From: Oxalobacteraceae bacterium
GTDB lineage: Bacteria; Pseudomonadota; Gammaproteobacteria; Burkholderiales; Burkholderiaceae_D
DNA length: 41,293 nt
Assembly (NCBI GenBank): GCA_003537575.1
Contig: DPRS01000031.1
Span: forward strand, 98,336 to 139,628
Direction of reading: 5' to 3'
Shown here: in pieces, positions 24,576 through 33,447 of the stretch
Layout of the letters: each line of letters begins with the position of its first letter
How positions within the stretch are numbered: position 1 is the first letter of the stretch
The notes under the pieces: model-generated
Databases searched by the model: none
What the model was told of the DNA's origin: nothing
What the model saw: only the letters and a program-made list of their open reading frames with translations
Translations under genes and position numbers: made by a program

Positions 24576-25715
24576 ATGCCTATCCTGTCCGCCGTCTGCC
24601 AGTCGCTGAAACAAAGCGCGCTGCTGCTCGCCTGCGCCGCGTGCTTGGCGGTCTTGTCGGCTGCACCGGCCCATGCGGAACGCCTGAAGGACCTGGCCAG
24701 CATCCAGGGCGTGCGCGAGAACCAGCTGATCGGCTACGGCCTGGTGGTCGGCCTCGACGGCAGCGGCGACCAGACCACGCAGACGCCGTTTACCGTGCAA
24801 AGCGTGATGAGCATGCTGCAGCAGATGGGCGTCAACCTGCCGTCGGCGAATTCGCTGCAATTGAAGAATGTGGCGGCGGTGATGGTGACCGCTTCGCTGC
24901 CGGCTTTCGCGCAGCCGGGCCAGACCCTGGATATCACCGTGTCGTCGATGGGCAATGCCAAGAGCCTGCGCGGCGGTACGCTGTTGATGACGCCGCTGAA
25001 AGGCGCTGACGGCCAGATTTACGGCATCGCGCAAGGCAACCTGGTGGTCGGTGGTGCCGGTGCCGCCGCCAGCGGCAGCAAGGCCCAGATCAACCATCTG
25101 AGCGTCGGCCGGATTTCCAACGGCGCCACGGTGGAACGCGCCGTGCCGACATCGTTCGGCCAGGCCGATGCGGTGTTTGTCGAGCTCAAGCAAACCGACT
25201 TTTCCACCGCCAGCCGGGTGGTGGATGCCGTCAATCGCGCTTTCGGGCCGCAAACCGCGGCAGCCCAGGATGGCCGGGTGATCCGCGTGCGCGCGCCGGC
25301 GGACACCAGCCAGCGCGTGGCATTTCTCGGCGCGCTGGAGAGCATCACCCTGACGCCGGCGCAAACCGCGGCCAAGGTGATCCTGAATGCCCGCACCGGC
25401 TCGGTGGTGATGAACCAGGCCGTGACGCTGGAAAGCTGCGCGGTTTCGCACGGCAACCTGTCGATCGTCATCAACACGGAAAATACGGCGAGCCAGCCGG
25501 CTCCTTTCTCGGGCGGGCAGACGGTGGTGACCCAGAACTCGCAAATCGATATCCGCAAGGAACCCGGCCAGGTGATGATGCTGAAGGGTGGCGCTTCGCT
25601 GGCTGAAGTGGTCAAGGCGCTGAATGCGATCGGTGCCACGCCGCAGGACCTGGTGGCAATCCTGCAGGCGATGAAGGCGGCCGGTTCGCTGCGCGCCGAA
25701 CTGGAAATCATTTGA
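24576..25715 (+). CDS. flgI: FlgI P-ring protein
   Basis: FlgI (379 residues from this start) builds the periplasmic P-ring with help from FlgA. The signal peptide runs to about residue 34, with cleavage likely after AHA before ERLKDLASIQGVRENQLIGY. Conserved parts include GLVVGLDGSGDQT, FTVQSVMSMLQQMGVNLP and ALNAIGATPQDLVAILQAMK near the end. The ATG at 24576 has GGAG 6 bases upstream. An in-frame ATG at 24552 would overlap flgH by one base and add eight residues; both are possible. Confidence 0.95.
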   Translation: MPILSAVCQSLKQSALLLACAACLAVLSAAPAHAERLKDLASIQGVRENQLIGYGLVVGLDGSGDQTTQTPFTVQSVMSMLQQMGVNLPSANSLQLKNVAAVMVTASLPAFAQPGQTLDITVSSMGNAKSLRGGTLLMTPLKGADGQIYGIAQGNLVVGGAGAAASGSKAQINHLSVGRISNGATVERAVPTSFGQADAVFVELKQTDFSTASRVVDAVNRAFGPQTAAAQDGRVIRVRAPADTSQRVAFLGALESITLTPAQTAAKVILNARTGSVVMNQAVTLESCAVSHGNLSIVINTENTASQPAPFSGGQTVVTQNSQIDIRKEPGQVMMLKGGASLAEVVKALNAIGATPQDLVAILQAMKAAGSLRAELEII

Positions 25716-25725
25716 CACGGGCGCC

Positions 25726-26748
25726 ATGGTGAATTCAGTCGATATCTCCGGCAAGCTCGCCCTCGATGCCAGGGATCTGAGCGCGTTGCGCGACTCGGCG
25801 CGGCAGAATTCGCCGGAGTCGATCAGGACCGCTGCCAAGCAGTTCGAGGCGCTTTTCATGAACATGGTCATGAAAAGCATGCGCGAAGCCACGCCGCAGG
25901 ATGGCTTGTTCGACAATCAGCAGACCAAAATGTACACCTCGATGCTGGATCAGCAGCTGAGCCAGACGCTGGCCAACCGCGGCGTCGGCCTGGCCGATGT
26001 GCTGGTGCGCCAGTTGTCGGCCAATCGCGGCGTGCAGCCGGGAATGCCAGGCGAAGCTGGCGCCGCGGCTAGCGAGGGCGCGGCCGCCGCAGGCGCCGAT
26101 GGTTCAGCGCCGCTGAGCGCAAGCAATGTGCAGCGGCAGGCACAGATCGCCGCGTTCCGCGAGCAGCTGCGCCTGCAAAATGAAGATGCCGGCGCCAATT
26201 CCGGCTTGCCTGCCGGCTTCTGGCCTGAACGGGCGGGCGCGGTTATGGCGAACGACGCGGCCGCGGCCGGCAAATCCAGGTCGCGTCATGCCCATGTGCG
26301 CGCATTCGAAGATCGCCTTACTCACCATGCCGAGGCAGCCAGCCGCGCTACCGGCATTCCGGCCAAGTTCATGCTCGGCCAGGCGGCGCTGGAAACCGGC
26401 TGGGGACGGCGCGAGATTCGCGGCGCCGATGGCAGCAACAGCCACAACCTGTTCGGCATCAAGGCTACCGGCGGCTGGAAGGGCAAGGTGGTGGAAGTGG
26501 CCACCACCGAGTACGTCAATGGCGTGCCGCAGCTTAAACGGGAGAAATTCCGTGCCTACGATTCCTATGAAGAGAGCTTCCGCGATTATGCTCGCCTCCT
26601 GAACAGTAATCCTCGTTATGAGAATGTCATCGCCAATGCCCAGGACGCCAGCAGCTTCGCGCGCGGCCTGCAGCGGGCGGGTTACGCGACCGATCCGCAA
26701 TATGCCGCCAAGCTGACCCGCATCATCCAGCAAACGCTGTCTGCCTGA
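25726..26748 (+). CDS. flgJ: FlgJ rod scaffold and peptidoglycan hydrolase
   Basis: A two-domain FlgJ (340 residues). The N-terminal rod-binding domain (about residues 1-100) has KQFEALFMNMVMKSMREATP and DQQLSQTLANRGVGLADVLV. An Ala/Gly linker leads to the glucosaminidase domain (about 185-335) that opens the cell wall for the rod. It contains AKFMLGQAALETGWGRREI with the catalytic glutamate, SHNLFGIKATGGWKG, and YATDPQYAAKLTRII at the end. The fusion with the hydrolase is the usual arrangement in gamma- and betaproteobacteria. Confidence 0.97.
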   Translation: MVNSVDISGKLALDARDLSALRDSARQNSPESIRTAAKQFEALFMNMVMKSMREATPQDGLFDNQQTKMYTSMLDQQLSQTLANRGVGLADVLVRQLSANRGVQPGMPGEAGAAASEGAAAAGADGSAPLSASNVQRQAQIAAFREQLRLQNEDAGANSGLPAGFWPERAGAVMANDAAAAGKSRSRHAHVRAFEDRLTHHAEAASRATGIPAKFMLGQAALETGWGRREIRGADGSNSHNLFGIKATGGWKGKVVEVATTEYVNGVPQLKREKFRAYDSYEESFRDYARLLNSNPRYENVIANAQDASSFARGLQRAGYATDPQYAAKLTRIIQQTLSA

Positions 26749-26810
26749 AGCGGCGGACTGATGAGGTGCTGTGAAGTTGTATAAAAAATAAAGATATTTC
26801 GGCGGCGCGT

Positions 26811-26837
26811 TAAAGTTTGTCGTGCGCCTGCCGAAAA
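26811..26837 (+). promoter_or_regulatory. Sigma-28 promoter of flgK-flgL
   Basis: TAAAGTTT (26811-26818), an 11-base spacer and GCCGAAAA (26830-26837). The -35 is perfect and the -10 matches the FliA consensus at 7 of 8. The start would be near 26844, about 25 bases before the flgK ATG. It makes flgKL a late, FliA-dependent unit. Confidence 0.9.
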
Positions 26838-26868
26838 CCTTGGTAACGCGTTATTGGAAAAGACCATC

Positions 26869-28815
26869 ATGGCGAATATCCTCAGCATCGGCCAAACCGC
26901 ACTGTCCGCGGCCCAGGTGGGCTTGACGACCACCGGACACAATATTGCCAATGCGACCACGGAGGGTTACAGCCGCCAGGTCGTGGTGCAAAATAATCGC
27001 GCCGGGCAGCAAAGCAATTTCGGCTTTCTCGGCGGCGGCACCGAGGTCAGCACGGTCAAGCGCATCTATAACGACTTCCTCGCCGGCCAGGTCCTGAATT
27101 CGCAGACTTCGCAGAGCGCTTTCAGCTCCTATTACACCCAGGTCAGGCAGATCAACAACATGTTCGCCGACTCGACCGTCGGCGTTTCGCCGGCGCTGCA
27201 AAAGTTTTTCGAAGGCGTGCAGAATCTCGCTTCTGCGCCGCCGGCTTCTTCGGGCGCGGCGCGGCAGACCCTGATATCGTCGGCGCAAACGCTGGCCGGA
27301 CAATTCCAGGACATCGATAGCCGGCTGTCCGAACTGCGCGATGGCGTCAACAGCGATATCAGGACCAGTATCGTCTCCATCAATTCAATCGCCACCCAGA
27401 TCGCCAAGCTCAATGAATCCATCGCCTCGGTACAGGCTAGCAATAACGGCCAGCCGGCGAACGACTTGCTCGACCAGCGCGACAAGCTGGTGTCGGACCT
27501 CAGCAAGGAAATCAAGGTTACCGTGGCCAAGCAAGGGTCTGACTATAATGTTTCGATTGGCAATGGTCAGTCGCTGATTGTCGGCGGCAAAACTTTTGAA
27601 TTGACGCCGGTGGTATCGGACACCGATCCGCAGCGCCTGCAGGTGGGCTACAAGGCCAACGGCAGTGTCATTTCGCTGGCAGAAGTGTCGATTTCCGGCG
27701 GCAGGTTGGGGGGATTGCTGGAATTCCGCTCGCAGACCCTGGACCGCGTGCAGAACGAGCTGGGCCGCATCGCCATCAGCCTGGCCAGCGAATTCAATGC
27801 TCAGCATCATCTCGGCCTGGATTTGAACGGCAACCCTGGCGGTGATTTCTTCAAGACGGGCACGCCGCAGGTCAACGCCAGCACACGCAATACCGGCAAC
27901 GCCCAGGTTTCTGCCAGCATTACCGATTCCAGCACGCTCACCGCCAGCGACTACCGTTTCGAATTCGTCGGCCCCGGCGATTACCGGGTCACCCGGATGT
28001 CCGATGGCGCAATGACTTCTGCCGCCACCGTGCCAATGTCGGTCGACGGGCTCAACTTCGAGGTCGCCTCGGGCAGCATGGTCGCCGGCGATGTTTTTCT
28101 GGTCAAACCGACCATCAATGGCGCCGGCAGTTTCGGCGTGGCGGTCAACAATCCGGCCAACATTGCGGCGGCGTCGCCGGTCCTGGCCAGCGCCGTCACC
28201 GCCAATACCGGCTCGGGCAAGATCAGCGCCGGAGCCGTTTCTGCCGGTTTCACGCCGGCCGAGGTGACGCCGGCGATCACGCTCAGCTTCGACAAGGCAG
28301 CCGGCCAGCTCAACGGCTTTCCGGCGTTGCCGGTGACAGTCACCAGCAATGGTGCCTCGACCACTTATCCGGCCGGCGCTCCGGTGCCCTACGCCGATGG
28401 CGCCACCTTCAGCTTCGGCAACGTCAGTTTCACAATCACCGGCACGCCCGCGAACGGCGACGAGTTTACGGTCGGCCGCAATACCAATGGCATCATCGGC
28501 GACAACCGCAATACGGTGCTGCTGGGCGCGCTGCAAACCCAAAAAGTGCTGGGCAACAGCACCGTGACCCTGCAGGGCGCCTTCGGCCAGATGGTTAGCC
28601 TGGTCGGCAACAAGACGCATGAACTCGATGTCAACATTGCCGCCGAAAATTCCGCGCTGGAGCAGGCGATCGCGGCGCAGCAGTCGGAATCGGGCGTCAA
28701 CCTTGATGAGGAAGCCGCCAACCTGCTGCGTTACCAGCAGGCTTACCAGGCTGCCGGCAAGGTGATGCAGACCGCCAGCAAGCTGTTCGACACGCTGCTG
28801 TCACTCGGATCATAA
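26869..28815 (+). CDS. flgK: FlgK hook-filament junction protein
   Basis: FlgK (648 residues) is the first junction protein (HAP1) between hook and filament. The N-terminus contains SIGQTALSAAQVGLTTTGHN followed by IANATTEGYSRQ, and the C-terminus has GVNLDEEAANLLRYQQAYQA then ASKLFDTLLSL, both classic. The variable middle is Thr/Ser/Ala-rich. The ATG at 26869 is chosen over an in-frame TTG at 26854 because FlgK proteins begin at about this point. It has its own sigma-28 promoter. Its chaperone FlgN is encoded at 17543-18016. Confidence 0.96.
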   Translation: MANILSIGQTALSAAQVGLTTTGHNIANATTEGYSRQVVVQNNRAGQQSNFGFLGGGTEVSTVKRIYNDFLAGQVLNSQTSQSAFSSYYTQVRQINNMFADSTVGVSPALQKFFEGVQNLASAPPASSGAARQTLISSAQTLAGQFQDIDSRLSELRDGVNSDIRTSIVSINSIATQIAKLNESIASVQASNNGQPANDLLDQRDKLVSDLSKEIKVTVAKQGSDYNVSIGNGQSLIVGGKTFELTPVVSDTDPQRLQVGYKANGSVISLAEVSISGGRLGGLLEFRSQTLDRVQNELGRIAISLASEFNAQHHLGLDLNGNPGGDFFKTGTPQVNASTRNTGNAQVSASITDSSTLTASDYRFEFVGPGDYRVTRMSDGAMTSAATVPMSVDGLNFEVASGSMVAGDVFLVKPTINGAGSFGVAVNNPANIAAASPVLASAVTANTGSGKISAGAVSAGFTPAEVTPAITLSFDKAAGQLNGFPALPVTVTSNGASTTYPAGAPVPYADGATFSFGNVSFTITGTPANGDEFTVGRNTNGIIGDNRNTVLLGALQTQKVLGNSTVTLQGAFGQMVSLVGNKTHELDVNIAAENSALEQAIAAQQSESGVNLDEEAANLLRYQQAYQAAGKVMQTASKLFDTLLSLGS

Positions 28816-28826
28816 GGAACGTCATC

Positions 28827-30041
28827 ATGCGTATCAGCACCACCACTCTGTTTGAAGCGAATTCCTCGAAACTGAGCGACCTGCAGGCGCGTATGATGCA
28901 GACGCAGCAGCAGATTTCCTCCGGCCGCCGCATCCAGACGCCGGCCGATGACCCGATCGCCTCGGCGCGCGCCTACGAAGTCAACCAGGCGCGCTCGGTC
29001 AACGAGCAATACGCTACCAACCGCCGCAATGTCAAGGATTCGCTCTCGCTGGAAGAAGGCGCATTGCAAGGCGTGACATCCCTGATCCAGGACGTGAAAA
29101 CTCTAATGGTGTCGGCGGGGAACGGCAGTTATAGCGATACCGAGCGCAAGTTCCTTGCGACGGAACTCAAGGAGCGCTTCGACGAGTTGCTGTCGCTGGC
29201 CAATTCCAACGATGGCCTGGGTGGCTTTGTGTTCGCCGGTTTTCGTAGTGACACCCAGCCCTTTTCGAAGATCGCCGCGGGCGCGGTTTACAATGGCGAC
29301 CAGGGAGATCGGATGCTCCAGGTGTCGGCATCGCGCCAGCTTCCCTTCGGCCACAACGGCAGCGCCGTGTTCGAGCAGATCATGACCGGCAATGGCACTT
29401 TCGCCATCGACGCGGCAGCCGGGAATGCGGGCAGCGGCATATTCTCGCCCGGTGTGGTAAAGGATGTCACGGCCTTGACCGGCGACGAATACAGCGTGAA
29501 ATTCTCGGTGGTGGGCGGCGTCACCACTTATACGGTATCCAACGTCACCGACGGCACCGACGTCGTGCCGGCGCCGGGCAATCCCTACGTCAGCGGCGAA
29601 GCCATCAGCTTTGACGGCTTGCAGTTCGAAATCAGCGGAACGCCGGCCGACCTTGACAGCTTTTCGGTCAACCCAAGCGAAAATCAGAGCATGTTCAAGA
29701 CCGTGAAGGACCTGATCGGCGCGCTGGAAGCCGGCGCTACCGGAAGCGCAGGGCAGGCCAGGCTGAACAATGCACTGACGATCGCTCACGGCAATCTGGA
29801 CAATGCGCTGGACAATGTCTTGACGGTTCGCGCAGAAATCGGCACCCGGCTGAAAGAAATCGAATCGATGGACAGTTCCGGCGAAGACATCAATCTGCAG
29901 TATGCCGAGACGCTGTCGGAGCTGCAGGACCTCGATTACGCCAAGGCGATTTCCAGCCTGGTGCAGCAAAAGACCACGCTCGACGCGGCGCAGCAATCGT
30001 TTGTCAAGATCAGCAATCTCTCGCTATTTAATTACCTTTAA
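28827..30041 (+). CDS. flgL: FlgL hook-filament junction protein
   Basis: FlgL (404 residues) is the second junction protein (HAP3). The flagellin-like N-terminus has MRISTTTLFEANSSKLSDLQ, then QTQQQISSGRRIQTPADDP. The C-terminal coiled coil includes RAEIGTRLKEIESMDSSGED and ends SFVKISNLSLFNYL. AAGGAA precedes the start. It is 11 bases after flgK and is followed by a strong terminator that closes the hook operon. Confidence 0.96.
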   Translation: MRISTTTLFEANSSKLSDLQARMMQTQQQISSGRRIQTPADDPIASARAYEVNQARSVNEQYATNRRNVKDSLSLEEGALQGVTSLIQDVKTLMVSAGNGSYSDTERKFLATELKERFDELLSLANSNDGLGGFVFAGFRSDTQPFSKIAAGAVYNGDQGDRMLQVSASRQLPFGHNGSAVFEQIMTGNGTFAIDAAAGNAGSGIFSPGVVKDVTALTGDEYSVKFSVVGGVTTYTVSNVTDGTDVVPAPGNPYVSGEAISFDGLQFEISGTPADLDSFSVNPSENQSMFKTVKDLIGALEAGATGSAGQARLNNALTIAHGNLDNALDNVLTVRAEIGTRLKEIESMDSSGEDINLQYAETLSELQDLDYAKAISSLVQQKTTLDAAQQSFVKISNLSLFNYL

Positions 30042-30060
30042 GCTTTTCAATAAAACCCCA

Positions 30061-30090
30061 AAGCCCGCAATGCCCTTGCGGGCTTTTTTA
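30061..30090 (+). terminator. Rho-independent terminator after flgL
   Basis: A perfect 10-bp stem, AAGCCCGCAA and TTGCGGGCTT, with a 5-base loop and a run of six Ts. It begins 20 bases after the flgL stop. It is one of the clearest terminators in the window. Confidence 0.94.
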
Positions 30091-30178
30091 TTGGCTTGAG
30101 CGTTGCGTAGTGTCTGATTTACGCGGGAAACCTGATGCCGTGAATGAAAGATTTATACATTCATGTTAATGTTCCAAT

Positions 30179-30207
30179 TTGGCAATAAACTCAAGAAAAC
30201 ATAAAAG
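30179..30207 (+). promoter_or_regulatory. Candidate sigma-70-type promoter of the HD-GYP gene
   Basis: TTGGCA (30179-30184), a 17-base spacer and TAAAAG (30202-30207) match the housekeeping consensus at 5 of 6 and 4 of 6. It lies after the flgL terminator and about 40 bases before the likely start codon. A TGAATG/CATTCA inverted repeat (30141-30146 and 30158-30163) sits just upstream. Confidence 0.4.
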
Positions 30208-30247
30208 CCAAGATTCAATTCATAACTCCAGGAAACAGCAGACACCC

Positions 30248-31546
30248 ATGATGGAAGAAATTTCAATCAATGAAGTGAACAGGCATTACCTGGACAAGGT
30301 GATGAACCTGGCTGAAGAAAGAGATGTAGAGGCGACGGAAGATATCTACGATGCGCGCGGCATGAAGCTCGTGGCAAAAGGAGCGCGCATTTCACGCGCG
30401 TTGCAGGAACGCCTTATTTTGCACAAGTTGCACAAGCCGCTGGAAGCGAGCATCACGGTGGCGGACGGCGTCAGTAATGAAAAGGTGTTGAACGCCGCCC
30501 GGCAGCTTGCGGATACCCTGGCGCCGCTGGGAGTGATGCACAAGGCGGCAGCCACCAAGGGACCGTCGCCGCTGGAGATCATGAAGCATGCACGCTTTGG
30601 CAATGCCATGAGCCTGATGCTAACCATCACTGAGCGCGGCGGCGAAACCGCGCTGGCGCACAGTGTCATGGTCAGTCTTGTGTCGGTTTGCCTGGCAAAG
30701 CAACTGGGGCACGACGAGAACGTCCAGAACACCGTGGCGCTGGCCGGCCTGCTGCACGATATCGGCGAGCTTTATATCGAACCCGAATTTCTGGGTAGTA
30801 AGCGGCGCTTGCGCCCGCACGAATGGCGCCATGTGGTTGTGCATCCCCGCATCGGAGAAATGCTGATCAAGGAGCTGGAAGATTTCCCTCCTTCGGTAGC
30901 CCAGGCGGTCTCCGAGCACCACGAACGCTTTGACGGCGGCGGTTATCCTCGCCGACTGAGCGGCAAGACCATCAGTACCGCCGGCCAGATCGTTTCAGTC
31001 GCGGAAATGATTTCCGGCGTGCTGATGCGCAAAGACCGCCCGCTGGAGCGGGCCGAGCTGGCATTGAAGATCGTCCCCGGCGAGCATGCCCATGAACTGG
31101 TGTCCGCGGTTTCCGGCGTGCTGCGCCTGTGCGGCGGAGAACCGCAGGAGGCGAGCCAGGACGCTACCCAGCAGGCGGCATACGAAAAAGTGCAAGCGCT
31201 GTCGGCGTGCATCGATTCCGCCCTGGAGTGTTGCAATTCGTTGGTAGATTCGCCGCAGTCAAGCTCGCGCATCTGTAAGGAATTGCTCGCCCGCAGCCTG
31301 CAGCAACTTGCTGCCATCAAGCGAGCCTTCAGCAGCACAGGGCTGGATATCTGCAAAAATGAAGGCACCATGGAGTTTTTCGCGCTTAACGGAGAACTCC
31401 ACTTCGAGGTCGCCGTCGCCAGCAGGGAAATACAATGGCGCCTGCATGACATCGCACGCAACCTGGCGTTGCAATGCGTCACCCTGGACGCGACAGAAGC
31501 GCAATTTCTGCAACCGCTGATCGATCTGCTCGACAGTGCCGGCTAG
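30248..31546 (+). CDS. HD-GYP domain protein with altered active-site residues
   Basis: A 432-residue cytoplasmic protein. Residues of about 1-110 form an unassigned N-terminal region that includes TEDIYDARGMKLVAKGARIS. The HD-GYP region (about 125-270) has the first histidine in ALAHSVMVSL, the HD pair in LLHDIGELYIEPEFL, HPRIGEMLI, the paired histidines and GYP motif in SEHHERFDGGGYP, and IVSVAEMISG. Active cyclic-di-GMP phosphodiesterases usually have HDIGK and VAD at those places; here they read HDIGE and VAE. The last 150 residues are helical and not recognised. I chose the tandem ATG at 30248/30251, because the upstream in-frame start at 30179 is a TTG inside the predicted promoter. It could be an active enzyme, a sensor or a scaffold. 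Confidence 0.82.
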   Translation: MMEEISINEVNRHYLDKVMNLAEERDVEATEDIYDARGMKLVAKGARISRALQERLILHKLHKPLEASITVADGVSNEKVLNAARQLADTLAPLGVMHKAAATKGPSPLEIMKHARFGNAMSLMLTITERGGETALAHSVMVSLVSVCLAKQLGHDENVQNTVALAGLLHDIGELYIEPEFLGSKRRLRPHEWRHVVVHPRIGEMLIKELEDFPPSVAQAVSEHHERFDGGGYPRRLSGKTISTAGQIVSVAEMISGVLMRKDRPLERAELALKIVPGEHAHELVSAVSGVLRLCGGEPQEASQDATQQAAYEKVQALSACIDSALECCNSLVDSPQSSSRICKELLARSLQQLAAIKRAFSSTGLDICKNEGTMEFFALNGELHFEVAVASREIQWRLHDIARNLALQCVTLDATEAQFLQPLIDLLDSAG

Positions 31547-31588
31547 CGCGCTTTCGACCGTGACTGTGCTGATCGGGTTGAATCCACG

Positions 31589-32365
31589 CTAACGCGGCAC
31601 GGCTAGCCGGACCGCCATGCCGATGCCTTCCTGCAGCAGCCGCTCGATCGGCGCCGCCAGATAAGGGATGGTCAGCGCGATCATGATGAAGCCGACCCCG
31701 ATGGCGATCGGGAAGCCGATGCCGAAGATGTTCAGTTGGGGAGCGGCGCGGGTTAGCACACCCAGCGCGACGTTATTGATCAGCAGCGCCGCGACGATCG
31801 GCAGCGACAGCTGGACGCCGGCGCTGAAGATGCGCCCGCCCCAGGAGACCAGCTGCTCCAGGCTGGCGTCGAAGACGCCGGCGCCTACCGGCATGGTGGT
31901 GAAGCTTTCAACCAGTGCGGATACCAGCATCAGGTGGAAATTCGCCGCCAGGTAAAACATCAGCATCACCAGCGACAGGAACTGGCTGATGGCCGACGAG
32001 TGCGCGGCCGACTGCGGATCGTAGAAGGTCGCGAAGCCCAGGCCCATGGTCATGCCGATGATTTCACCGGCCATTTCTATCGCCGCGAAGACGATCCGCA
32101 TCGCCATCCCCATGGCCAGACCGATGATCATCTGCTGCGCCAGTATCAGCAAGCCAGTCAGCGACATCGGGTCAGCTGCCGGCAAGGCAGGCACCGCCGG
32201 CGCCACAATCAGGGCCAGCAACACGCCCAGGCCGACCTTGACGCGCGCCGGGATGGTTCTGTTGTTGAACAGCGGCGCGGTAGCCATCAGGCCGAGGATG
32301 CGTGAAAGCGGCCACAGCAGGCCTGCGATCCAGGCGTTGAGCGCCGCGCTGGAGATGCTGATCAT
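31589..32365 (-). CDS. fliR: FliR export-gate protein
   Basis: FliR (258 residues) completes the membrane core of the flagellar type III exporter with FliP and FliQ. Six or so membrane segments are visible. Conserved features include WPLSRILGLMATAPLFNNRT near the N-terminus, IGMTMGLGFATFYDP in the middle and the C-terminal LNIFGIGFPIAIGVGFIMIA. It is the last gene of the fli operon on this strand, convergent with the HD-GYP gene across 42 bases that hold no clear terminator. Confidence 0.96.
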   Translation of the reverse strand: MISISSAALNAWIAGLLWPLSRILGLMATAPLFNNRTIPARVKVGLGVLLALIVAPAVPALPAADPMSLTGLLILAQQMIIGLAMGMAMRIVFAAIEMAGEIIGMTMGLGFATFYDPQSAAHSSAISQFLSLVMLMFYLAANFHLMLVSALVESFTTMPVGAGVFDASLEQLVSWGGRIFSAGVQLSLPIVAALLINNVALGVLTRAAPQLNIFGIGFPIAIGVGFIMIALTIPYLAAPIERLLQEGIGMAVRLAVPR

Positions 32366-32384
32366 GCCTTGCGCAACTCCGCCC

Positions 32385-32654
32385 TTAACCGATCATGCCC
32401 GGGATGCCGGTCAGCATCTGCCGCATGTAGTCGAGCATGACCGACAGCATCCACGGTCCGGCGACGATCAGGGCGATAAAGATGCCCACCAGCTTGGGAA
32501 TGAAGGAGAGCGTGGTCTCGTTGATCTGGGTGGCGGCCTGGAAGATACTGACCGCAAGGCCGACGATCAGCGCCACCAGCAGCAGGGGCGCAGAGATCAT
32601 CAGGGTGACTTCCATGGCCTGGCGGCCCATGGTCATGACGGTTTCCGGAGTCAT
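32385..32654 (-). CDS. fliQ: FliQ export-gate protein
   Basis: FliQ (89 residues) is the small two-helix hairpin subunit of the export core. MTPETVMTMGRQAMEVTLMI leads into the first helix, and the conserved loop FQAATQINETTLSFIPKLV joins it to the second. Length and both motifs match the family. It lies between fliP (10 bases) and fliR (19 bases). Confidence 0.97.
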   Translation of the reverse strand: MTPETVMTMGRQAMEVTLMISAPLLLVALIVGLAVSIFQAATQINETTLSFIPKLVGIFIALIVAGPWMLSVMLDYMRQMLTGIPGMIG

Positions 32655-32664
32655 TGCGGAATTC

Positions 32665-33447
32665 CTAGTAAAAGCTCTGCGCCAGCGAGCCGATCAGCAG
32701 CTGCCAGCCATCGACCAGCACGAACAGCATCAGCTTGAAGGGAAGGGCGACGATTGCCGGCGACACCATCATCATACCCATCGACATCAGCACGCTGGCG
32801 ACCACCATGTCGATGATCAGGAAGGGGATGAAGATGGCGAAGCTGATCTGGAAGGCCGTTTTCAGTTCACTGGTGATGAAGGCCGGCACCAGCACGCGCA
32901 GCGGCACCTGTTCAGGCCCCTGCAGCGCCGGGCTGCCGGAAATCTTCAGATACAGGGCGAGATCCGCCTGGCGCGTCTGCTTGAGCATGAACTCCTTGAG
33001 CGGAGCTGCGCCCTTGTCCAGCGCCTGTTCCATGGTGATCCTGTTTTCCGACAGCGGCTGGTAAGCGTCGGTATACACCTTGTCCAGCACGGGGCCCATC
33101 ACGAACAGGGTAAGAAACAGCGACAGTCCGATCAGCACCTGGTTAGGCGGCGCCGAAGGCGTGCCGAGCGCCTGGCGCAGCAGCGACAGCACGATGACGA
33201 TGCGGGTGAAACTGGTCATCATGAGCACCAGCGCCGGCAGCACCGATAGAGCGGTCAGCAGCACCAGCGTCTGCAGGCTCAGGGTATAGGTTTGACCGCC
33301 GCCCGGAGTAGGCGTGCTGGTCAGGGCGGGCAGTCCGGCCTGCTGCGCCGCCGCCAGCAGCGGCAAGCCGAGCAGCAGCAGCGGGCTGCCGCGTAGCGCC
33401 AGCAAAAGCAGGCTGCTGAGGCGGGAGCGGTTAGTCTTATTCGGCAT
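32665..33447 (-). CDS. fliP: FliP export-gate protein
   Basis: FliP (260 residues) forms the pentameric core of the export channel. A signal-peptide-like N-terminus is followed by TYTLSLQTLVLLTALSVLPA, the family region MTSFTRIVIVLSLLRQALGT, PSAPPNQVLIGLSLFLTLF and the late FLIIDMVVASVLMSMGMMMV. The ATG at 33447 overlaps fliO by 11 bases and was preferred over an upstream start at 33528 that would run through the fliO coding frame and add basic residues atypical for FliP. Confidence 0.96.
   Translation of the reverse strand: MPNKTNRSRLSSLLLLALRGSPLLLLGLPLLAAAQQAGLPALTSTPTPGGGQTYTLSLQTLVLLTALSVLPALVLMMTSFTRIVIVLSLLRQALGTPSAPPNQVLIGLSLFLTLFVMGPVLDKVYTDAYQPLSENRITMEQALDKGAAPLKEFMLKQTRQADLALYLKISGSPALQGPEQVPLRVLVPAFITSELKTAFQISFAIFIPFLIIDMVVASVLMSMGMMMVSPAIVALPFKLMLFVLVDGWQLLIGSLAQSFY

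Noticed and set aside
24042..25916. Long minus-strand ORF opposite flgH-flgI (624 codons)
   Set aside because: Antisense shadow of two unmistakable genes; low-complexity composition and no recognisable motif.
30186..30214. Sigma-28-like TAAA and GCCAAGAT before the HD-GYP gene
   Set aside because: The distance between the elements is two bases too long and the -10 is weak; a sigma-70-type match fits better.
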